A stretch of 40,071 bases of DNA from Bacillota bacterium (GTDB lineage Bacteria > Bacillota > Negativicutes > Sporomusales > Sporomusaceae): positions 1 to 40,071 of the forward strand of contig JAEZVB010000078.1 of NCBI GenBank assembly GCA_023443285.1, written 5' to 3'. A program made the translations under genes and the position numbers. Positions 32,551 through 40,071 of this stretch are shown one piece after another (the stretch's first letter is position 1; every line of letters begins with the position of its first letter). The notes beneath the pieces were generated by a model. That model ran no database searches and was not told the origin of the DNA. It was given only the letters and a program-made list of their open reading frames with translations.

Positions 32551-33861
32551 ATGTTTCAGAAGCTGCGCCTGAAAATGACCTTAATTAACGTAGCAATCAT
32601 GATAGTCCTTTTCTTTTTACTCATATGCGGCACCTACCTTTTTGCCAAAAACGATTTGAATCGACGCACCGAAGGTTTTTCGCAAAGAATTGTCGCCGAC
32701 ATTCAATCAGGAATAGTTCATGATTTTCCTCGGCATTTTCCTGGCCATCCCCCTAAAGACCCTGGCCATCAACCACCTACTTATCCAGCGAAAACGCCAC
32801 CACCTATTCCTCCTGGTGCTCCTCCTGGCTTCAACAGGTTTTTTGTCAAAACCTCACCTGAAGGTACTATTACTTTTCAATCCTCCAATCAACGACTTGA
32901 TAAACGCACTCTAGCAGCAATTACGGCGCAAGCTTTTCAGGCACCAAGCAATCAAGGCACCTTTACTCAGGACGAAACAACCTATTATTACTTCAAGGCG
33001 CCGCTCATCACCCAACCTGGCACAGTAATCGTCTTTCATGATTTAACTCCGGCAACCAATATGCTGAACCTTGTGCTGACAGCCTTCATGGTAGTTGGTC
33101 TTGTCTGTGCCATCCTCTCCTTTGGTGCCAGTTTTTATATGGCCAACCGCGCTATGATTCCGATAAAGAAAGCCTGGCAGCAGCAGCATGATTTTCTTTC
33201 GAATGCATCACATGAGCTACGCACTCCGTTAACCGTTATTCAAACCAATTTGGATATTGTCAGGGATAGCCTCGATGAAACAGTCGCCAGTCAGAGTAAA
33301 TGGTTAGATAATATTCAGGAAGAAAGTACCTGTATGAAAAACTTGGTTAACTCCCTCCTGTTTTTAGCCAGAGCTGATTCCAACCAGCAGGCACTGAAAA
33401 AAGACCAATTTCCTTTGGATATAATTGTAACCGAGGCTGTTACTCCTTTTGAAGCGGTTGCAAAGCAAAAGAATTTATCACTGGAATTATATGCTACCCC
33501 TGGTATCGAAGGCTGCGGCGACGAAGCTCAGCTAAAACAGGTAATTGCCATATTATTGGATAATGCTTGTCGTCACACTGCTCCCGGCGGCAAAATCGCA
33601 GTTACCTTATCACAAACAGGCAACAAAGCACAACTGACCGTTGCCGACTCTGGTGAAGGAATCGAAGCTAAACATTTGGAAAAGATTTTTGACCGTTTCT
33701 ACCAGGTAGATGAATCCCGAAATAAAGGTGGCTCCGGACTTGGATTATCAATTGCTAAATGGATTATCGAAGAACATGGTGGTTCAATTACCGCCAGCAG
33801 TACCCCGGGAGTAGGTACAGTCTTTACTATTCTGCTGCCCACTACTAGATCTAGTGTTTAG
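32551..33861 (+). CDS. Sensor histidine kinase, Pro/His-rich extracytoplasmic region, no HAMP
   Basis: About 436 residues from the ATG at 32551 (AAAGGAG upstream); an earlier in-frame ATG at 32494 has no ribosome site. Helix 1 is at about 10-31 and helix 2 at about 173-196. Between them is a proline-rich stretch with several His (about 57-93: HDFPRHFPGHPPKDPGHQPP, then PPPIPPGAPPG). No HAMP domain follows: only about 12 residues separate helix 2 from the dimerisation domain with His221 in SNASHELRTPLTVIQ. The ATPase domain has LLDNACRHT, VADSGEGIEAK and GGSGLGLSIAKWI. Two almost identical response regulators follow. The signal is unknown. Confidence 0.92.
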   Translation: MFQKLRLKMTLINVAIMIVLFFLLICGTYLFAKNDLNRRTEGFSQRIVADIQSGIVHDFPRHFPGHPPKDPGHQPPTYPAKTPPPIPPGAPPGFNRFFVKTSPEGTITFQSSNQRLDKRTLAAITAQAFQAPSNQGTFTQDETTYYYFKAPLITQPGTVIVFHDLTPATNMLNLVLTAFMVVGLVCAILSFGASFYMANRAMIPIKKAWQQQHDFLSNASHELRTPLTVIQTNLDIVRDSLDETVASQSKWLDNIQEESTCMKNLVNSLLFLARADSNQQALKKDQFPLDIIVTEAVTPFEAVAKQKNLSLELYATPGIEGCGDEAQLKQVIAILLDNACRHTAPGGKIAVTLSQTGNKAQLTVADSGEGIEAKHLEKIFDRFYQVDESRNKGGSGLGLSIAKWIIEEHGGSITASSTPGVGTVFTILLPTTRSSV

Positions 33862-33870
33862 TTTTTCATA

Positions 33871-33922
33871 AATATTTATTTGAAATAAATAAATTTCCAA
33901 TATTTATTTGTAATAATATAAT
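33871..33922 (+). promoter_or_regulatory. Promoter region of the first response regulator
   Basis: AATATTTATTTG occurs at 33871-33882 and 33899-33910, upstream of TATAAT (33917-33922). The second copy and flanking ATTTCC are recognisable again upstream of the second regulator (about 34765-34795), so the promoter region was duplicated with the gene. Confidence 0.45.
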
Positions 33923-33982
33923 AGAGAGATACCACGGATGGAAAATTTTTCACAAGGTTGTGGCAACAAAGGGTGTAGTTAA

Positions 33983-34669
33983 ATGAAACTACTGCTCGTA
34001 GAAGATGAAACAAAGTTAGTTGACTCATTATCACATTTTTTAAAAAAGAATGGCTTCGTAGTGGATACTGCCCTCGATGGCCAAACTGGACTAGAAATGG
34101 CCTGTACTGGCATCTATGACATTCTTGTCCTAGATCGCATGCTCCCTTACCAAGATGGCGTATCTTTACTAAGAGAATTTCGTAGCCTGGGACATGATAC
34201 GCCTGTTATCTTTTTAACCGCCAAAGATTCTCCCGAGGATCGGGCTGAAGGTTTAGATGCAGGCGCTGATGATTACCTGATTAAGCCCTTTTTCTCAGTG
34301 GAGTTATTAGCAAGGCTTAAAGCCTTAACCAGGCGTCAGGGCAAGACACTATCGGAAAACGTGCTAACTGCTGACGACCTCATCTTAAATCCGTTGCGTT
34401 GCCAAGCAATCAAGGGCAATGAAGTAATTCAGCTTACACTGAAAGAATCGCAGCTTTTGGAGTTACTAATCCGTAACTACGGCCAAGTAGTAACCAAAGA
34501 ACAAATCATTCAAAAAGTATGGGGGTATTTTTCCGAAGCTGAATTTACCACAGTCAATCTTTATATCCATTATTTGCGCAAAAAGCTTGCACTCCCTAAT
34601 CTAAAAACCGTATGGGGAGTTGGCTATTACTTACATAAAAACAAAAATGCAGCAACTACTGCAAACTAA
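33983..34669 (+). CDS. OmpR-family response regulator (copy 1)
   Basis: A 228-residue regulator: acidic pocket LLVEDE, phospho-acceptor Asp in YDILVLDRMLP, Lys in LIKPFF, then the winged-helix domain with LTLKESQLLELLIRN and the recognition-helix region FTTVNLYIHYLRKKL. It follows the histidine kinase by 121 bp, its likely partner. It is about 87 percent identical by eye to the next gene (roughly 30 differences in 228). The recognition helices are the same, so both should bind the same DNA sites. A terminator at 34677-34720 separates the two copies. Confidence 0.93.
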   Translation: MKLLLVEDETKLVDSLSHFLKKNGFVVDTALDGQTGLEMACTGIYDILVLDRMLPYQDGVSLLREFRSLGHDTPVIFLTAKDSPEDRAEGLDAGADDYLIKPFFSVELLARLKALTRRQGKTLSENVLTADDLILNPLRCQAIKGNEVIQLTLKESQLLELLIRNYGQVVTKEQIIQKVWGYFSEAEFTTVNLYIHYLRKKLALPNLKTVWGVGYYLHKNKNAATTAN

Positions 34670-34676
34670 ACGTATT

Positions 34677-34724
34677 AAGACTACCAATGCCTGACCTCCG
34701 GGCCAGTCATTGGTAGTCTTTTTT
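34677..34724 (+). terminator. Terminator after response regulator copy 1
   Basis: AAGACTACCAATG (34677-34689) pairs with CATTGGTAGTCTT (34708-34720), followed by TTTTATTT. Confidence 0.9.
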
Positions 34725-34853
34725 ATTTAAAAACTATTTTTTAACAATTATTAATATTAAATACATTTCCAACATTTGTATCTGATAATAAATATATATA
34801 CAGTATTAAATACTTACTTTTACAAGGTTATCGTACAAAAAGGGGGAAACGTC

Positions 34854-35540
34854 ATGAAATTGCTGCTCGTAGAAGACGACAACAAACTAGTTGATTCATT
34901 ATCACATTTGCTAAGAAAGAATGGATTTGTAGTAGATACTGCACTTGACGGCCAAACAGGCTTAGAAATGGCCTGCACGGGTGTCTATGATATCATTGTT
35001 TTAGACCGCATGCTGCCTCACCAGGATGGCATTGCTGTAGTTAAAGATTTCCGCAGTCTAGGACATGATACCCCTGTAATCTTTTTGACCGCCAAAGATT
35101 CCCCTGATGATCGAGCTGAGGGGCTTGATGCCGGCGCAGATGATTATCTGATTAAGCCCTTCTTCTCAGTGGAATTGTTATCACGACTCAAAGCCCTAAC
35201 CCGCCGCCGCAACAAATCGCTGTCAGAAAACGTATTAAAGGTCGAAGACCTAGTCTTAAACCCGTTGCGCTGCCAAGTAATAAAAGGCAATGAGGTTATT
35301 CAGTTAACGCTAAAGGAATCCCAGCTTTTAGAGTTATTAATTCGTAACTATGGTCACGTGGTAACCAAAGAGCAAATCATTCAAAAAGTCTGGGGCTACT
35401 TTTCCGAAGCAGAGTTTACCACCGTCAATCTCTACATCCATTACCTGCGCAAAAAGCTTAAGCTCACTAATCTGAAAACGGTCTGGGGCGTTGGCTATTA
35501 TCTGCATAAAGAAAAAGATGCAGCATTGGCTGCCAATTAG
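34854..35540 (+). CDS. OmpR-family response regulator (copy 2, tandem paralogue)
   Basis: A 228-residue paralogue of the preceding gene with the same active-site residues (VEDD, YDIIVLDRMLP, LIKPFF) and the same DNA-binding helix. Differences cluster on the receiver's alpha-3/alpha-4 side (for example GIAVVKDF in place of GVSLLREF), a surface involved in kinase contact and dimerisation. ATG at 34854 follows AGGGGGAAA; the frame is open upstream but unsupported. It has its own upstream region and terminator, so it is an independent unit. No second kinase lies nearby; flagellin follows. Confidence 0.92.
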   Translation: MKLLLVEDDNKLVDSLSHLLRKNGFVVDTALDGQTGLEMACTGVYDIIVLDRMLPHQDGIAVVKDFRSLGHDTPVIFLTAKDSPDDRAEGLDAGADDYLIKPFFSVELLSRLKALTRRRNKSLSENVLKVEDLVLNPLRCQVIKGNEVIQLTLKESQLLELLIRNYGHVVTKEQIIQKVWGYFSEAEFTTVNLYIHYLRKKLKLTNLKTVWGVGYYLHKEKDAALAAN

Positions 35541-35557
35541 AATATAATTATAACTTC

Positions 35558-35612
35558 AAAGCGACTGATAAGCCTGATTATAAAAAAATCAAGTTTATCA
35601 GTCGCTTTAACA
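35558..35612 (+). terminator. Terminator after response regulator copy 2
   Basis: AAAGCGACTGATAA (35558-35571) pairs with TTATCAGTCGCTTT (35595-35608) across an A/T-rich loop. Confidence 0.85.
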
Positions 35613-35652
35613 TTTTATTAATACTTAACTAAATATTTACTTAATACTCTTT

Positions 35653-35780
35653 GCCGAAATAAGGGTAGAACCATAGAAAGGAGGACAATTTCTGAATAAC
35701 AGACATACGCTTGGCTGCTATTCAATTAAGTACTTATTTGCAAGGAAGCAAATCTTTTTAAAATCAAGGAGGAATTACTT
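35653..35780 (+). promoter_or_regulatory. Flagellin leader: sigma-28-like -10 and CsrA-type GGA sites
   Basis: GCCGAAAT at 35653-35660 resembles the -10 of flagellar sigma factors; the nearest TAAA (35630-35633) is 19 bases away, longer than usual, so the promoter call is weak. The leader has three GGA sites: AAAGGAGGA (35677-35685), the loop AAGGAA of a 6-bp hairpin (ATTTGC 35736-35741 / GCAAAT 35748-35753), and the ribosome site AAGGAGGA (35766-35773). A GGA loop plus a GGA in the ribosome site is the arrangement by which CsrA represses hag in Bacillus. Confidence 0.5.
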
Positions 35781-37592
35781 ATGGGAATGATCATTAATCA
35801 CAATCTGTCGGCTTTAAACACGTATAATCAACTGAATACCAACAACACACTGATGAACAACTCGCTGCAGAAACTGTCTTCCGGCTACCGGATCAACAGC
35901 GCCGCTGACGATGCCGCCGGTTTGGCAATCTCGGAAAAAATGCGCGGCCAGATTCGTGGCCTGGATCAAGCCAACGCCAATGCCCAGGACGCCATCTCAA
36001 TGACGCAAACTGCCGAAGGCGCACTGGATGAAACCACCAGCATCCTACAGCGTATGCGCGAATTGGCTGTACAAGCCTCCACCGATACCCTGACCGAGGA
36101 TGACCGTACTGCTGTTCAGGATGAAATGGACGCGCTGACTTCGGAAATTAACCGGATTGGTAATACTACTGAGTTCAATACTAAGAAACTGCTTAAAGGC
36201 GATGGTACTACTAATCTAGACAACACTAATATATCTGGAATTGCCGGAAATCTAGCTGGCGGTACAGATATGGTTAAAACACAGGCAAATACAATTACAA
36301 CTATAGCGACTGCCGCAAACACTGTCGCTGCAGCTGACACCTTAATTACAACCGTAAGCGGAGTTACTATGACGTTAACTTTCGCGGTTGGTAGTACAAC
36401 CAATGGAGATGCGGGTGAAGCATACAATGTTACCTCAACATCGGCTACCATAAACGGTACTGGAACTGGAGCCGATGCTACTTATACAGCTACCAATGGT
36501 AAAACTAAGCTTGCGGTTGATATCGCGGCTGCTTATCAGGACATCATTGATAAAAACGATATTCTAAAAGGACAATACACTGCAACAGCAGATACGGCTA
36601 CTGGTGTCGTGACCATACAAGCTGTTAAGGGTGGCACCTTTGATGGTGTCGCTGGTGCAGTATCTGTTTACTCAGGTACGTTAGTAGGCACAGAGGCTAC
36701 TGCAGGTACTGCTACCGCTGGTACAACTACCTCTGCAGTAGCGGCTTCTAAAACAATTGCCCTTAACTCTTTTAGCACTGACGCAACGATTAGCGCTCTT
36801 GTTGGTTCTGGGTTTACTGTAAATGGCCAGCAAGTTGAGTTTTACAATGCTAACGATGGTGCTTATACAGGAACTGCAATTGGTATAAACATTAGTGATG
36901 CTTTGGCCGCTACTGCTACCCAAGATCAAGCTTTGGCTGCAACTATTGCTACCCAATTGGGTTCAAAAATTGATGGTGTTACGTTTACCGCATCCACATC
37001 TAACTTAATTATTACGGCTTCTGAAGGTGGTGCAGACGGCAATTCCATTACGCTTAGCGATGGCGGCGTTCAAGAAAACTTCGAAGCCACTTTCCAAATT
37101 GGTGCCAATACCGGCCAAACTATGTCACTAAGCATTGAAGATATGCGGTCAAAAGCGCTTGAAGTATCTTCAACCACTTCTGGCGGAAGCATCACTGTTG
37201 AAGATAGTGACGGCAATGATGTAACTGCATACTATAAGTCAGTTATGTCCGTAACCGATGGCACTTCTGACACTGAAAGTGAGTATTCTCTGGATGTTTC
37301 CACCGCAGAAAAGGCAACTGCCGCTATCAGCGTTATTGACGACGCTACCAGTACGGTATCGGCTACCCGTTCCAAACTCGGTGCCGTTATCAACCGTCTG
37401 GAACACACCATCAACAACCTGACAACCACCAGTGAAAACATGACTTCAGCAGAATCCCGCATCCGCGACGTAGATATGGCTTCGGAAATGGCGACTTATA
37501 CCAATAAGAGTGTCCTGAACCAAGCGGCTACCGCTATGCTGGCCAAGGCCAATCAACAGCCCCAGCAAGTATTAAGCCTGCTGCAAGGTTAA
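35781..37592 (+). CDS. fliC: Flagellin, long form with variable central domain
   Basis: The 603-residue flagellin has conserved ends: N-terminal D0/D1 (INHNLSALNTYNQLN, KLSSGYRINSAADDAAGLAI, QRMRELAVQASTDT) and C-terminal D1/D0 (RIRDVDMASEMATYTNKSVL, ending QQPQQVLSLLQG). Residues about 145-440 form a Thr/Ala/Gly-rich surface domain, making the protein much longer than minimal flagellins. The central coding part is more A/T-rich than the ends, suggesting exchange of the surface domain. It has no signal peptide, as it is exported by the flagellar type III system. AAGGAGGA precedes the ATG. fliD and a chaperone-like gene lie downstream on the other strand. Confidence 0.97.
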   Translation: MGMIINHNLSALNTYNQLNTNNTLMNNSLQKLSSGYRINSAADDAAGLAISEKMRGQIRGLDQANANAQDAISMTQTAEGALDETTSILQRMRELAVQASTDTLTEDDRTAVQDEMDALTSEINRIGNTTEFNTKKLLKGDGTTNLDNTNISGIAGNLAGGTDMVKTQANTITTIATAANTVAAADTLITTVSGVTMTLTFAVGSTTNGDAGEAYNVTSTSATINGTGTGADATYTATNGKTKLAVDIAAAYQDIIDKNDILKGQYTATADTATGVVTIQAVKGGTFDGVAGAVSVYSGTLVGTEATAGTATAGTTTSAVAASKTIALNSFSTDATISALVGSGFTVNGQQVEFYNANDGAYTGTAIGINISDALAATATQDQALAATIATQLGSKIDGVTFTASTSNLIITASEGGADGNSITLSDGGVQENFEATFQIGANTGQTMSLSIEDMRSKALEVSSTTSGGSITVEDSDGNDVTAYYKSVMSVTDGTSDTESEYSLDVSTAEKATAAISVIDDATSTVSATRSKLGAVINRLEHTINNLTTTSENMTSAESRIRDVDMASEMATYTNKSVLNQAATAMLAKANQQPQQVLSLLQG

Positions 37593-37609
37593 GCGTTGAA
37601 TAAGTGAAA

Positions 37610-37654
37610 AAAGACTGTGGAATTGCTTAGCAATAAGCTTCCACAGTCTTTCTT
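37610..37654 (+). terminator. Flagellin terminator
   Basis: AAAGACTGTGGAA (37610-37622) pairs with TTCCACAGTCTTT (37639-37651), followed by CTTAT. Confidence 0.88.
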
Positions 37655-37682
37655 ATAGTTATGGGTAATTGAAAATCAAAAT

Positions 37683-37721
37683 AAGTATCCTATTGCCTAC
37701 ACTGCAGGTAATAGGATACTT
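37683..37721 (-). terminator. Terminator of the fliD-side genes
   Basis: AAGTATCCTATT (37683-37694) pairs with AATAGGATACTT (37710-37721). It lies 12 bp after the stop of the minus-strand chaperone-like gene. Confidence 0.85.
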
Positions 37722-37732
37722 ATTTTCTCTAA

Positions 37733-38149
37733 CTAGCCTTTTACACTCAGACGGCGGCCGGCGATTTTCTGCCACTGGGGAGCGTAGTGATTTTTCAGTT
37801 GCTGGGCATTTTTGATGTTTTTTAGCTCGGCGGCTATATTCCGCCGTTCGGCGGCGGCTTGGCAGAGAACCTGACGGCAGGAATTGAGCATATCGACCTG
37901 GAGCTGGTTAATGGTTTGGGCGATCGACTGCCAGGTTAACTGCTGCTGCCAGTTAGGAGAGGCGATATTTAGCTGGCTATCGATCGTGTTTAGTTCGGTA
38001 ATCAATGCGTCACGTTCCCGCAGGAGCCGCCGGAGGGCGCGGAGGTTGCGCTTCTTCAGCAGACGCTGCTGGCTTTCGTTATTGGCGCAGATGTCTTGGA
38101 TGAGCTGGAGCTTTTTGGTTAAACAGCTTTTAAGGCTGAACTGGGTCAT
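37733..38149 (-). CDS. FliT/FlgN-like flagellar chaperone, probable
   Basis: A 138-residue, strongly helical and basic protein with a Leu/Arg/Lys-rich coiled-coil pattern (LLKKRNLRALRRLLRERDALI, cut here at 20 by design as LLKKRNLRALRRLLRE) and no membrane segment. It begins 17 bp after the fliD stop, the place where fliS/fliT-type export chaperones are found. No strong family motif is visible, so the assignment rests on size, helicity and position. Expected role is binding FliD or hook-associated proteins before export. Confidence 0.6.
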   Translation of the reverse strand: MTQFSLKSCLTKKLQLIQDICANNESQQRLLKKRNLRALRRLLRERDALITELNTIDSQLNIASPNWQQQLTWQSIAQTINQLQVDMLNSCRQVLCQAAAERRNIAAELKNIKNAQQLKNHYAPQWQKIAGRRLSVKG

Positions 38150-38166
38150 CGGTCATTCACTCCTTA

Positions 38167-40071
38167 TCACTCCCCCATCATGGAGGAAAGGGATGAAAGC
38201 TGGCTGTTCATTTGATTAATATACGTTTCAAGGGTCGTGTATTGTTCATAGAGCCGGTCAGAGAGAGTATCCAGGCGGTCTTCTTCTTTGTCAATTTTTT
38301 CCTGAATGGCGGTGATTTCATCACTTAAGGCGTTGTCGGTTTCGGAAGCGTCGTTTTCCACACCGGCTTTTAGCAGCAGTAGTCCCTTATTGCCATTGCT
38401 GTCCGTTAATGTCGAGATATTGTTTTGCAGAATGTCATAGATGCGGTAGGAAATCCCTTCTTCCTTGTATCTGACGGCTCGCTGGCTGGTACTGAGCTTA
38501 CGGGCAGTGGCTGTGGTAGGGTAGGTTTCCGATTGCTGGGTAAAGAGGTTCATAACACCTTCCGAATCCTCTTGGATAGCTGCTTTTAATTTATCTTCAT
38601 CAATATAGAGTTTGCCCTGTTCATCATAAGTGCCTGTCGTGATGCCGATGCTAGCAAGCTTCGAGCCGGATACCGAATCCATCAGCGCCTGCCGGAGATC
38701 ACTGACAAAGCTTTGCAGGGTATTATCGCTGGATAACAGTCCGGTTTTAGCTTGAGCCTCCCATTTTTCGATTTCCTCGTCTGACATTTCTTCTTTCTCG
38801 TCATCTGTCAGCGGCGGATAGTCGGAATCATACTCTTCATTCAGTTTATCGTTAATGCTTTCAAGCAGTTCATTGTAGGCATCGACAAAATTGCTGATAT
38901 TGTCATAGACGGTATCGGCATCCTGGGTCAGACTAACGCTGGCTGCCGTAGAAATCACGTCAGTAAATGCGTAAGTAACGCCATCCACTGTCACTGTATT
39001 GCCGCTGCGGGTAAGGCTGACACCGTCCACGATCAGCTTGGCATCCTGGCCTGACGCGGTCATGGTTGTTACCTCACCGGACGTAGTGACATTAGCCAAG
39101 CCAAATACCGAGGTCAGAAAGCTGCTGCCGGTTTCACTCACAATCAAGGCATTGCCGGCCCCGGTCTTATCGGCGGTCATTGTCAGCTTGCCGGACAGTT
39201 CATCATATTTCATAGTGACACCGGCATCGCTTTTGTTAATCTCAGTGATCATTTCAGATAATGTAGTTTCGGTTTTATCAAAACTGAAATTGATTCCGTT
39301 AATCGTAAGGTCCACCTGACCATCATCGTCGAAAAAATCATCTTCAGCTATCCCCATACTGGAAGCTAATGCGGCTAAGGTTGAAGATGTACTGATGCGG
39401 TTGGATTGACCGCTGGTTAGACCTAAGGTACTCAACGAACTGGTATCCTCGTCGCTGTCAGGATCACTGACGGTAAGCACCTGGACACCGCTATCAGTAA
39501 CAGCTGTAAGGCTAAGATAGTCGCTGCTATCATCAATTGAGACTTTATTATCGCCGACAGCCGCATCAATGGCCTCCTGCAACGAATCAAGATCAGTTAC
39601 TGTTGCATCCAGACTAACAGTATAGTCGGTATCGTCAATCGTGAGGGTAAAACTGGTTCCGGCTAAGCTGCTATAATTAATACTTGCTGAAGCTATTGTT
39701 CCGGTAATATCCTTGGCAAGAGAGTCGTCCGTACTGGTCTTAGTGCCTGCGGTAGCCAGTTGGCTAACCGTAATGGAATGGGTGCCGGACGAAGCGTTGG
39801 TGGTAGCTGTTGCCGTTAAGGCAGAATTGCTGCTGGTCACTTCATAGGCCTGGAAGTATTTTTTGCTCATGATATTACTGGCAGAGCCTGTTTTAAAATA
39901 GGTATCAGCAAAATCCTGAATATCACCGATGATATCCCGGTAAGCCTCCTGTTTCCACTCGGCCAGCTGCTCTTTTTGCTTGAGCTTATTTAGCTTGGTT
40001 TCGTTGGCCGTCATAAGCTGTTCAACAATAGAATCCACATCAATGCCTGAGGATAGGCCGGTAATCCGGGT
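38167..40071 (-). CDS. fliD: Flagellar cap protein FliD (HAP2), 5' end cut by the window edge
   Basis: The open frame runs to the right edge without a true start: its first visible residues TRITGLSSGIDVDSIVEQLM are the standard FliD N-terminal motif, so only a few codons lie outside. A GTG within this motif (40038) is not the start. About 635 residues are visible. FliD_N covers roughly the first 110, and the C-terminal FliD domain (LVEQ-like helices, NISNFVDAYNELLESIN, TGLLSSDNTLQSFVSDLRQ, LASIGITTGTYDEQGKL) ends in a long helix DRLDTLSDRLYEQYTTLE. FliD caps the filament and guides flagellin assembly. It is transcribed towards flagellin, with two terminators between. Confidence 0.96.
   Translation of the reverse strand, partial: TRITGLSSGIDVDSIVEQLMTANETKLNKLKQKEQLAEWKQEAYRDIIGDIQDFADTYFKTGSASNIMSKKYFQAYEVTSSNSALTATATTNASSGTHSITVSQLATAGTKTSTDDSLAKDITGTIASASINYSSLAGTSFTLTIDDTDYTVSLDATVTDLDSLQEAIDAAVGDNKVSIDDSSDYLSLTAVTDSGVQVLTVSDPDSDEDTSSLSTLGLTSGQSNRISTSSTLAALASSMGIAEDDFFDDDGQVDLTINGINFSFDKTETTLSEMITEINKSDAGVTMKYDELSGKLTMTADKTGAGNALIVSETGSSFLTSVFGLANVTTSGEVTTMTASGQDAKLIVDGVSLTRSGNTVTVDGVTYAFTDVISTAASVSLTQDADTVYDNISNFVDAYNELLESINDKLNEEYDSDYPPLTDDEKEEMSDEEIEKWEAQAKTGLLSSDNTLQSFVSDLRQALMDSVSGSKLASIGITTGTYDEQGKLYIDEDKLKAAIQEDSEGVMNLFTQQSETYPTTATARKLSTSQRAVRYKEEGISYRIYDILQNNISTLTDSNGNKGLLLLKAGVENDASETDNALSDEITAIQEKIDKEEDRLDTLSDRLYEQYTTLETYINQMNSQLSSLSSMMGE

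Noticed and set aside
33871..33922. Fur box in the A/T-rich promoter of the first response regulator
   Set aside because: The repeats are direct AATATTTATTTG units, not the inverted GATAAT-type pattern.
1..40071. tRNA, rRNA or CRISPR arrays
   Set aside because: No cloverleaf-like sequence, rRNA segment or regularly spaced repeat array was seen on reading both strands.

Overview
The window looks like chromosome of a diderm, flagellated member of the Negativicutes (Sporomusa/Pelosinus-like Firmicutes). Outer-membrane machinery (two full TonB-dependent receptors, a receptor remnant, and TonB, ExbB and ExbD) sits beside Firmicute-style traits: strong AGGAGG ribosome sites, frequent TTG/GTG starts, sigma-A-like promoters, and a fliC-fliD arrangement. 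The genus is inference; no rRNA or other marker gene is present.

Region 1 (1-12839, almost all on the minus strand) is a trace-nutrient uptake locus. Transcription appears to start near 12830 and runs through a terminator-containing leader into exbB-exbD-tonB, a TonB-dependent receptor, an ECF-type S component and a SAM methyltransferase. A second block follows: methyltransferase remnant, second receptor, receptor pseudogene, an exported FmdE-family protein, then a lipoprotein binding protein and a Dpp/Nik-type ABC permease pair that leaves the window on the left. Together these give outer-membrane, periplasmic and inner-membrane transport steps. The ligand is not known; a metal or metal chelate is the most likely guess. 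Two leaders here (B, 2893-3055; C, 7305-7467) share a sequence/structure pattern with compensatory base changes and end in nearly identical terminator hairpins. A weaker third copy (D, 7633-7731) lies just after the methyltransferase gene. This is the best candidate in the window for an undescribed regulatory RNA.

Region 2 (12857-14985) is a type II restriction-modification pair of the Eco47II kind, convergent, with one hairpin spanning both 3' ends. Region 3 (15034-17930) is a two-component system plus a small secreted Met/His-rich protein. The kinase carries a Met/His-rich extracytoplasmic insert, and the small gene's promoter has three 11-bp direct repeats, a plausible site for the regulator. 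Region 4 (18035-21020) has an FAD-dependent dehydrogenase, a GNAT acetyltransferase and an alanine/ornithine-racemase-like enzyme.

Region 5 (21049-27103) holds three ArsB/NhaD-family ion transporters and a glucosyl-3-phosphoglycerate-synthase-like glycosyltransferase fused to a universal-stress-protein-like domain, suggesting ion and osmotic homeostasis. Region 6 (27232-32192) is metabolic and envelope housekeeping: aminotransferase, L,D-transpeptidase, exported asparaginase, secreted cupin and KduI. Region 7 (32551-40071) has a histidine kinase followed by two nearly identical response regulators, then flagellin with a CsrA-like leader, a FliT/FlgN-like protein and FliD, which is cut by the right edge.
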